Of a stretch of DNA of 19,940 nucleotides, positions 15,530 to 19,940 are shown one piece after another. The stretch comes from JAAYCI01 sp964367945 (GTDB taxonomy: Bacteria > Bacillota > Clostridia > Oscillospirales > Ruminococcaceae). Position numbers and translations under genes: made by a program. Under the pieces are notes generated by a model. The model was not told the DNA's origin. It searched no databases and saw only the letters and a list, made by a program, of their open reading frames with translations. Position 1 is the stretch's first letter. Each line of letters begins with the position of its first letter. The stretch spans positions 1-19,940 of the forward strand of contig CAYIZZ010000033.1 in the NCBI GenBank assembly GCA_964367945.1, given 5' to 3'.

Positions 15530-17751
15530 GCCAGTTCCTCCTTACTTAGTTGGCTTTCTGCAATTTCACGATAAGTATCACAGTTTTTCATCAGCTCTGT
15601 GTGTGTGCCGATTCCGTCGATTTTACCATCATGTAATACCACAATCTGGTCTGCATTCATGATGGTGGAAACCCTTTGAGCCACCACCAGTACTGCAGAT
15701 TTTTCCGTGTATGGCTCCAGTGCTTTGCGTAGTTTTGCATCGGTAGCAAAATCAAGGGCTGAAAAACTGTCGTCAAATATATATACCGGAGCTTTCTTTG
15801 CCAACGCTCTTGCGATAGACAGCCGTTGTCTTTGCCCGCCCGATACGCTGGTTCCGCCTTGTGCCACAGCCGTTGCAAAACCATCTTCCATGTTATCTAT
15901 AAACTCTGATGCCTGGGCAATGTCTGCCGCTTCTCTCATTTCTTCTTCTGTAGCATCCCTATTACCAAACCGAATGTTTGAAGCAACATCGCCTGAAAAT
16001 AGTAAACCTTTTTGTGGTACATACCCTATGTTTTCACGCAGTTCGTGCTGGGTTAGCTCTCTCACATCAATACCGTCCAGCGTTACTTTACCACCGCTCA
16101 CATCATAGAACCTCGGAATCAGGTTCATCAACGTTGTCTTTCCGCTACCTGTGGCGCCGATAAACGCGGTTGTTTGGCCGGGTTTTGCTGTAAAGGATAT
16201 GTTTGACAGTACGTCTTCCTCAGCGCCACTATATCTGAAGGATACATCGCAAAATTCTATCACGCCTTTTGCATCTCCGCCTAATGTCACCGGTTTTTCA
16301 GGATCGCAAATGGTATTTTCGCTGCGAAGCACTTTATCAATACGCTCGGCCGACACAGATGCCCTTGGTACCATGACAAACACAATAGCTATGAACAAGA
16401 AGTTCATTACCACCAGCATTGCATACTGCATAAACGCCATGATATCGCCAATTTGCATACTGCTTTGTGCCACTTGGTCGGCACCCAGCCAAATAATAAA
16501 CAGCGATAATCCATTCATCACCAGCATCATTGCCGGCATTAAAATATTCATAGCCTTGCCCACAAACAAGCTATTTTTTGTCAGGTTTTGGTTGGCTTTT
16601 TCAAATCTTTCTTCTTGGAAATTTTGGTTTGAAAACGCACGCACCACCATAATTCCTGACAAATTTTCCCTTGCCACTTGGCTGAGACGGTCTATCAGTG
16701 ATTGCATTTTTTTGAAATATGGCAGCACTACAATTATCAGTGTTCCGATAATCAAAAGTAAAATTATCACACCCACAGCAATTATCCAGCTCATTCCGGG
16801 GCTTTTGTTGAACGCCATGATAATGCCACCGGTTGCCATAATGGGTGCATAAAACAGCAAGCGCATTCCCATGGTGTACAGCATTTGCACCTGGTTTACG
16901 TCGTTTGTTGTGCGTGTTATAAGCGATGATGTGGAAAATTTGTCCATTTCCACGTTGGAAAATCCATTGACTTTAGCAAAAATATCTTTGCGAATATCAC
17001 GTGCAACACCACTACCAATACGTGCAAAAGAATATACTACTATTATAGAGCAAACCACACTGCCCACAGCCAACAAGACCATGATTCCACCGATGCGTAA
17101 AATATACTCTGTCTGCATCTTTTCAAGGTCTGCGCCAAGGCCTTGATATATACTTCTATTAATAGACGCTGCTATACCATCGGTTAATATTGATGGTGCT
17201 TCTTTTGCGCTGGCTATTATATCATCCAGTGTTTCTTGGCTTAAATCTGCGCCGACTATCATCGCGGCTACATCTTCCATGTTCATTTCAACAGTTGCGC
17301 CGTCTGTTTCTTGTGCGAGTGTGCCTTGTTCCCCACTGATACTCTGTATAAACATGCTAAGCGCATATCCCGCCCGTCCGAATGCCGTGTCTACAGCCGC
17401 TAAAGCGTCCTCTTCGGCTGTCAGCACCAAAGCTCCTTCGTCTTTAGCGTGAGGATAATCTTCATCTATTTCTTCTTTTTGTTGTGCCGATAAGTTTTCA
17501 TACGGCGTATAAGCTTCATAAACAGTATTAAAATCTTCCTCGTCCATGAAAATATTCATGAAACTCATCATTTGCTGGCTTATTGCTTTCGGCGCAATCT
17601 CTTCTATGCCACTTTTTTGTATGCCAACATCCACAATATCGCTCATCATGTTTGGCATGTTAAGATCAAGCGCAGCTTGCAACAATAAAAAACATATAGC
17701 TAATACCAAAATACCGACATATTTTTTTATATATCGTGATAATCTTATCAA
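15526..17751 (-). CDS. Heterodimeric ABC exporter subunit with large extracytoplasmic insert
   Basis: At 741 aa this is well above the usual 580-620 for a half-transporter. The excess is an acidic segment of about 170 residues (about 43-214) between helix 1 (12-30) and helix 2 (217-240), predicted to lie outside the cell. The NBD has Walker A GATGSGKTT (532-540), VPQKGLLF, canonical signature VSGGQ (636-640), Walker B YIFDD with Asp661 at the catalytic Glu position, and Q692 in place of the H-loop His (AQRVST). It is thus doubly degenerate and needs its partner. The start is TTG 17751, overlapping the MarR stop as TTGA; AGGGAGG lies 9 nt upstream, and no other early in-frame start preserves helix 1. 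Expression is probably coupled to the MarR gene. Confidence 0.93.
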   Translation of the reverse strand: MIRLSRYIKKYVGILVLAICFLLLQAALDLNMPNMMSDIVDVGIQKSGIEEIAPKAISQQMMSFMNIFMDEEDFNTVYEAYTPYENLSAQQKEEIDEDYPHAKDEGALVLTAEEDALAAVDTAFGRAGYALSMFIQSISGEQGTLAQETDGATVEMNMEDVAAMIVGADLSQETLDDIIASAKEAPSILTDGIAASINRSIYQGLGADLEKMQTEYILRIGGIMVLLAVGSVVCSIIVVYSFARIGSGVARDIRKDIFAKVNGFSNVEMDKFSTSSLITRTTNDVNQVQMLYTMGMRLLFYAPIMATGGIIMAFNKSPGMSWIIAVGVIILLLIIGTLIIVVLPYFKKMQSLIDRLSQVARENLSGIMVVRAFSNQNFQEERFEKANQNLTKNSLFVGKAMNILMPAMMLVMNGLSLFIIWLGADQVAQSSMQIGDIMAFMQYAMLVVMNFLFIAIVFVMVPRASVSAERIDKVLRSENTICDPEKPVTLGGDAKGVIEFCDVSFRYSGAEEDVLSNISFTAKPGQTTAFIGATGSGKTTLMNLIPRFYDVSGGKVTLDGIDVRELTQHELRENIGYVPQKGLLFSGDVASNIRFGNRDATEEEMREAADIAQASEFIDNMEDGFATAVAQGGTSVSGGQRQRLSIARALAKKAPVYIFDDSFSALDFATDAKLRKALEPYTEKSAVLVVAQRVSTIMNADQIVVLHDGKIDGIGTHTELMKNCDTYREIAESQLSKEELA

Positions 17752-18236
17752 GGCTTGTTTCCTCCCTCTTCTTTTTCAATCACCTCTTGCATAGCATCAC
17801 TAAAAGTGTGTAGCAAAGAAAGTAACTGCTTTGTGTCTTCTTTTCCCATCACTTCAAGCGCCTTCGACAGCTGATCCAACATATGTTCTAAAGCTTTCTC
17901 CGCTATGTTTCTACCTTCTTCGGTAAGAGAAATAAACATTACTCTTCGGTCATTTTCATCTGTGGTTCGGCTAATTACCCCCATATCTATCAGTGAATTA
18001 ACACGCTGTGAAATTCCCGGTGGGGTTTGCTTTAGCATCTCTGCCAGCTTTTTTGCCGTCAATGGACCCTCGCCCATCTTTTCCTTTTCCAACATCATGC
18101 TAAGTAGCATTATATCGCCTTTTTTGAAAGGTTGTGGCGGCTGTACATTTCCCCATGTTTTTCGAAATATCCCTATTTCATCTAACAGCCTTACGGCATG
18201 CTTATATTTTTTGGGCCACATCTTCTCGCTACTCAT
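17748..18236 (-). CDS. MarR-family transcriptional regulator of the exporter operon
   Basis: This 162-aa winged-helix regulator is expected to act as a dimer. The winged helix-turn-helix spans roughly 57-110: L-T-A-K-K-L-A-E-M-L, recognition helix P-G-I-S-Q-R-V-N-S-L-I, then the wing D-E-N-D-R-R-V (93-99) and L-T-E-E-G-R (104-109), the hallmark of MarR proteins. The flanking N- and C-terminal helices would form the dimer interface. ATG 18236 has GGGAG 7 nt upstream. It is the first gene of a three-gene operon with two exporter subunits, the usual arrangement for a MarR repressor released by an exported ligand. A 17-bp inverted repeat in its promoter region is a candidate autoregulatory site. 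Ligand unknown. Confidence 0.92.
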   Translation of the reverse strand: MSSEKMWPKKYKHAVRLLDEIGIFRKTWGNVQPPQPFKKGDIMLLSMMLEKEKMGEGPLTAKKLAEMLKQTPPGISQRVNSLIDMGVISRTTDENDRRVMFISLTEEGRNIAEKALEHMLDQLSKALEVMGKEDTKQLLSLLHTFSDAMQEVIEKEEGGNKP

Positions 18237-18281
18237 TTATTCTCTCCCATCTTCAATTTATCGACAAAAACACACAAATAT

Positions 18282-18298
18282 TTAATTATATTAATTAA
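18282..18298. promoter_or_regulatory. Candidate MarR operator (17-bp inverted repeat)
   Basis: TTAATTA (18282-18288) and TAATTAA (18292-18298) are perfect inverted arms around 3 nt, 46 nt upstream of the MarR ATG. The repeat overlaps a minus-strand TATAAT (18285-18290). Size and position fit a MarR dimer site, but the region is very AT-rich, so chance is possible. The rest of the 18237-18401 gap shows no other feature. Confidence 0.4.
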
Positions 18299-18401
18299 GC
18301 TTATTAAGTATTCTATCATATAATACCACTTGCACAAGCATTATCTTGTCGAATTCACAAATCTTTCTCATTTCGATATAGTTATATTTTGCTCAAAACA
18401 T

Positions 18402-18444
18402 AAAAACTGCCATTTTCCTAGCTGTAGCTAGTAAAATGACAGTT
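18402..18444 (-). terminator. Rho-independent terminator of dapL
   Basis: A long hairpin pairs 18405-18422 with 18427-18444 around a TGTA loop, with only two internal mismatches. On the minus strand it ends in CAGTTTTTA, giving a U-tract. It starts 25 nt after the dapL stop. Confidence 0.88.
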
Positions 18445-18468
18445 CTAAGCATTATATTATGAAACAAA

Positions 18469-19656
18469 TTACAACTTATTTATTACGTCTTTCAGGCGCT
18501 GTGCCGCTTCTTTTGTGCGCTGTGCTTCGCCAAATCCAGACATGCGGAAATATCCCTCGCCATTATTTCCAAATCCTGCGCCCGGGGTTCCTACCACACC
18601 GCCTTCTTTAAGCAACATATCAAAAAAGTCCCAGCTTCCCATACCATTTGGGCACTGCATCCATATATATGGGCTGTTTGTTCCACCTGAGTGCCAAACG
18701 CCTACTTCTTTTAGCGCATCGCTGATGGTTTTTGCGTTATTCTTATAATACTCCACATTTTCAAAGCAAGCCTTCATGCCTTCCTCTGTGAAAACCTCTG
18801 CTGCAGCTTTTTGAATAATATATGATGTTTCGTTGTATTTGCTAGCTTGACGACGCGCCCACATTGCGTTTAGACTTTGTCCTGAAGGCTTAATGTCTTG
18901 TGGTACTACGGTGTATCCACAACGTGTGCCGGTGAAGCCTGCAATTTTTGAAAAAGAGCAAATTTCCACCGCACAGTCTTTTGCGCCTTCCACTTCATAA
19001 ATCGAATGTGGAACATCTTGCCCTGTAACAAACACTTCATACGCTGCATCAAACAAAATCAGTGCATCGTTTTCTTTAGCATAGCGCACCCACTCGGCAA
19101 GTTGTGTTTTAGTATATGCTGCGCCTGTGGGATTGTTTGGGCTGCAAATATAGATTAAATCTACATGTTGGCCAAATGGTGGTGCAGGCAAGAAGTCATT
19201 TTCCTTTGTGGCGTTTACATAAGTGATTTTTCTGCCGGCCATCACGTTAGTATCCACATAAACAGGGTACACAGGATCCGGTACCAAAACGACATTGTCT
19301 TCGCTAAACAAATCTACAAAGTTGCCACAGTCACTCTTTGCACCATCCGAGATGAAAATTTCCGAATTGTCCAAAGAAACACCAAATCCGTTATAATATC
19401 CTGCAATTCTTTCTTTCAAGAACGGATAGCCCGTATCTGGTCCATATCCATGAAATGTTGCAGCATCGCCCATTTCTTTGCTGGCATCCACCATAGCTTT
19501 CACCACCGGTGCCGCCAAAGGACGGGTTACATCTCCTATTCCCAAACGAATTATATCTGCGTCAGGATTTGCTTTGGTGTAAGCTGATATGCGATTTGCA
19601 ATATCAACAAATAAATAACTTTTTGACAGATTTTGATAATTTGTGTTCAGTTTCAA
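18469..19656 (-). CDS. dapL: LL-diaminopimelate aminotransferase
   Basis: This PLP-dependent class I/II aminotransferase converts tetrahydrodipicolinate directly to LL-diaminopimelate using glutamate, bypassing the succinylase and acetylase steps of lysine and peptidoglycan-precursor synthesis. It has 395 aa, slightly short of the usual 400-410. Recognisable parts are the N-terminal L-G-I-G-D-V-T-R-P-L, FHGYGPDTGYP, SPNNPTG (172-178), D203 and Y206 in FDAAYE, and SFSK237 as the PLP lysine followed by A-G-F-T-G-T-R-C-G-Y. The start is TTG at 19656, with AGAGGA 8 nt upstream; the resulting M-K-L-N-T-N-Y fits the family N-terminus. It lies 30 nt after the DUF1846 gene in the same direction, so co-transcription is likely, and ends at a strong terminator. 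Confidence 0.96.
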   Translation of the reverse strand: MKLNTNYQNLSKSYLFVDIANRISAYTKANPDADIIRLGIGDVTRPLAAPVVKAMVDASKEMGDAATFHGYGPDTGYPFLKERIAGYYNGFGVSLDNSEIFISDGAKSDCGNFVDLFSEDNVVLVPDPVYPVYVDTNVMAGRKITYVNATKENDFLPAPPFGQHVDLIYICSPNNPTGAAYTKTQLAEWVRYAKENDALILFDAAYEVFVTGQDVPHSIYEVEGAKDCAVEICSFSKIAGFTGTRCGYTVVPQDIKPSGQSLNAMWARRQASKYNETSYIIQKAAAEVFTEEGMKACFENVEYYKNNAKTISDALKEVGVWHSGGTNSPYIWMQCPNGMGSWDFFDMLLKEGGVVGTPGAGFGNNGEGYFRMSGFGEAQRTKEAAQRLKDVINKL

Positions 19657-19664
19657 TGCAATTT

Positions 19665-19670
19665 TCCTCT
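19665..19670 (-). promoter_or_regulatory. dapL: Shine-Dalgarno site supporting a TTG start for dapL
   Basis: AGAGGA on the minus strand lies 8 nt before TTG at 19654-19656. No ATG or GTG near the N-terminus would preserve the family's first residues. Confidence 0.65.
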
Positions 19671-19686
19671 TTTCAATATATGTTTA

Positions 19687-19940
19687 TCATCTAAAGAACA
19701 AAGCTTTGGTAGGGTATTGCGGCTCGCAAGTTACGGTGATACCCAGTTTCAAAAATGTGCTTTCGTCGCCACGTGTGATGATATCTGAGCAGTGCACATC
19801 GCACCCACGCAGTTTTGGCAGACATTCAAGTGCCTTTTCTGCTTTTTCATCTGTGACCGCCGAAATGGACAACGCCTGAAGCACCTCTTCAAGTTTCAGC
19901 ACCGGATACTGGCTTCCCAGCATTTCTTTTTTAAGGCGCA
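19687..19940 (-). CDS. DUF1846 (UPF0371) protein, C-terminal fragment at the window edge
   Basis: The frame runs off the end of the window; only the last 83 or so complete residues of a family usually near 500 aa are visible. The sequence L-G-S-Q-Y-P-V-L, then A-L-S-I-S-A, L-R-G-C-D-V-H and L-G-I-T-V-T-C-E-P-Q-Y ending in K-A-L-F-F-R is typical of the DUF1846 C-terminus. The ATG at 19923 is internal, because the upstream codons continue without a stop. The family is cytoplasmic and structurally characterised, but its role is unclear. The gene precedes dapL by 30 nt in the same direction. Confidence 0.82.
   Translation of the reverse strand, partial: RLKKEMLGSQYPVLKLEEVLQALSISAVTDEKAEKALECLPKLRGCDVHCSDIITRGDESTFLKLGITVTCEPQYPTKALFFR

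Noticed and set aside
16151..16852. 233-codon open frame on the plus strand inside the 741-aa exporter gene
   Set aside because: It is a shadow of a clearly conserved ABC transporter reading frame on the other strand; its translation has no recognisable domain.

Overview
The window comes from a low-to-moderate GC Gram-positive anaerobe of the class Clostridia, most likely the Oscillospirales/Ruminococcaceae area. The indications are an LL-diaminopimelate aminotransferase (DapL), a DUF1846 protein, YerB-like DUF3048 lipoproteins, heterodimeric ABC exporters of the Firmicutes type, purine-rich Shine-Dalgarno sites and compact Rho-independent terminators. This placement is inferred from gene content. 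There is no rRNA, tRNA, CRISPR array, insertion sequence or phage gene.

Layout. 1-2310 (+): the 3' part of a large membrane protein with the fold plan of a P-type ATPase but without its catalytic motifs, ending at a terminator. 2467-2877 (+): a small membrane-anchored protein of unknown function, separated by a bidirectional terminator from three tandem DUF3048 lipoprotein genes (2973-6617, -). 6872-11141 (-): a cobO-type adenosyltransferase gene followed by a heterodimeric ABC exporter pair. 11312-12031 (+): an XRE-family regulator gene divergent from cobO. 12057-13061 (-): trpS, divergent from a small NusG-domain-II membrane protein gene (13189-13578, +). A 36-bp perfect palindrome then terminates both that gene and the operon facing it: a MarR regulator gene followed by a second heterodimeric ABC exporter pair (13655-18236, -). 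18469-19940 (-): dapL downstream of a partial DUF1846 gene, with its own terminator.

How the genes work together. Both exporter pairs show the asymmetric nucleotide-binding sites of BmrCD/TM287-288-type transporters: one subunit has Asp at the Walker B catalytic position and the other has a non-canonical signature motif. Both pairs have their cistrons translationally coupled by 1-4 nt overlaps. The second pair is probably controlled by its MarR gene through a 17-bp inverted repeat in the MarR promoter region. The lipoproteins, the NusG_II protein and the small anchored protein are all predicted to lie outside the membrane. DapL makes LL-diaminopimelate for lysine and peptidoglycan, and TrpS charges tRNA-Trp.

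The least conventional items are the degenerate P-type ATPase, the DUF3048 triplet with one strongly divergent copy, the exporter subunit with a predicted extracytoplasmic insert of about 170 residues, and the cobO-exporter operon. I found no clear multi-gene defence or mobile system. Gene-free stretches are all shorter than 300 bp and are described in the entries.
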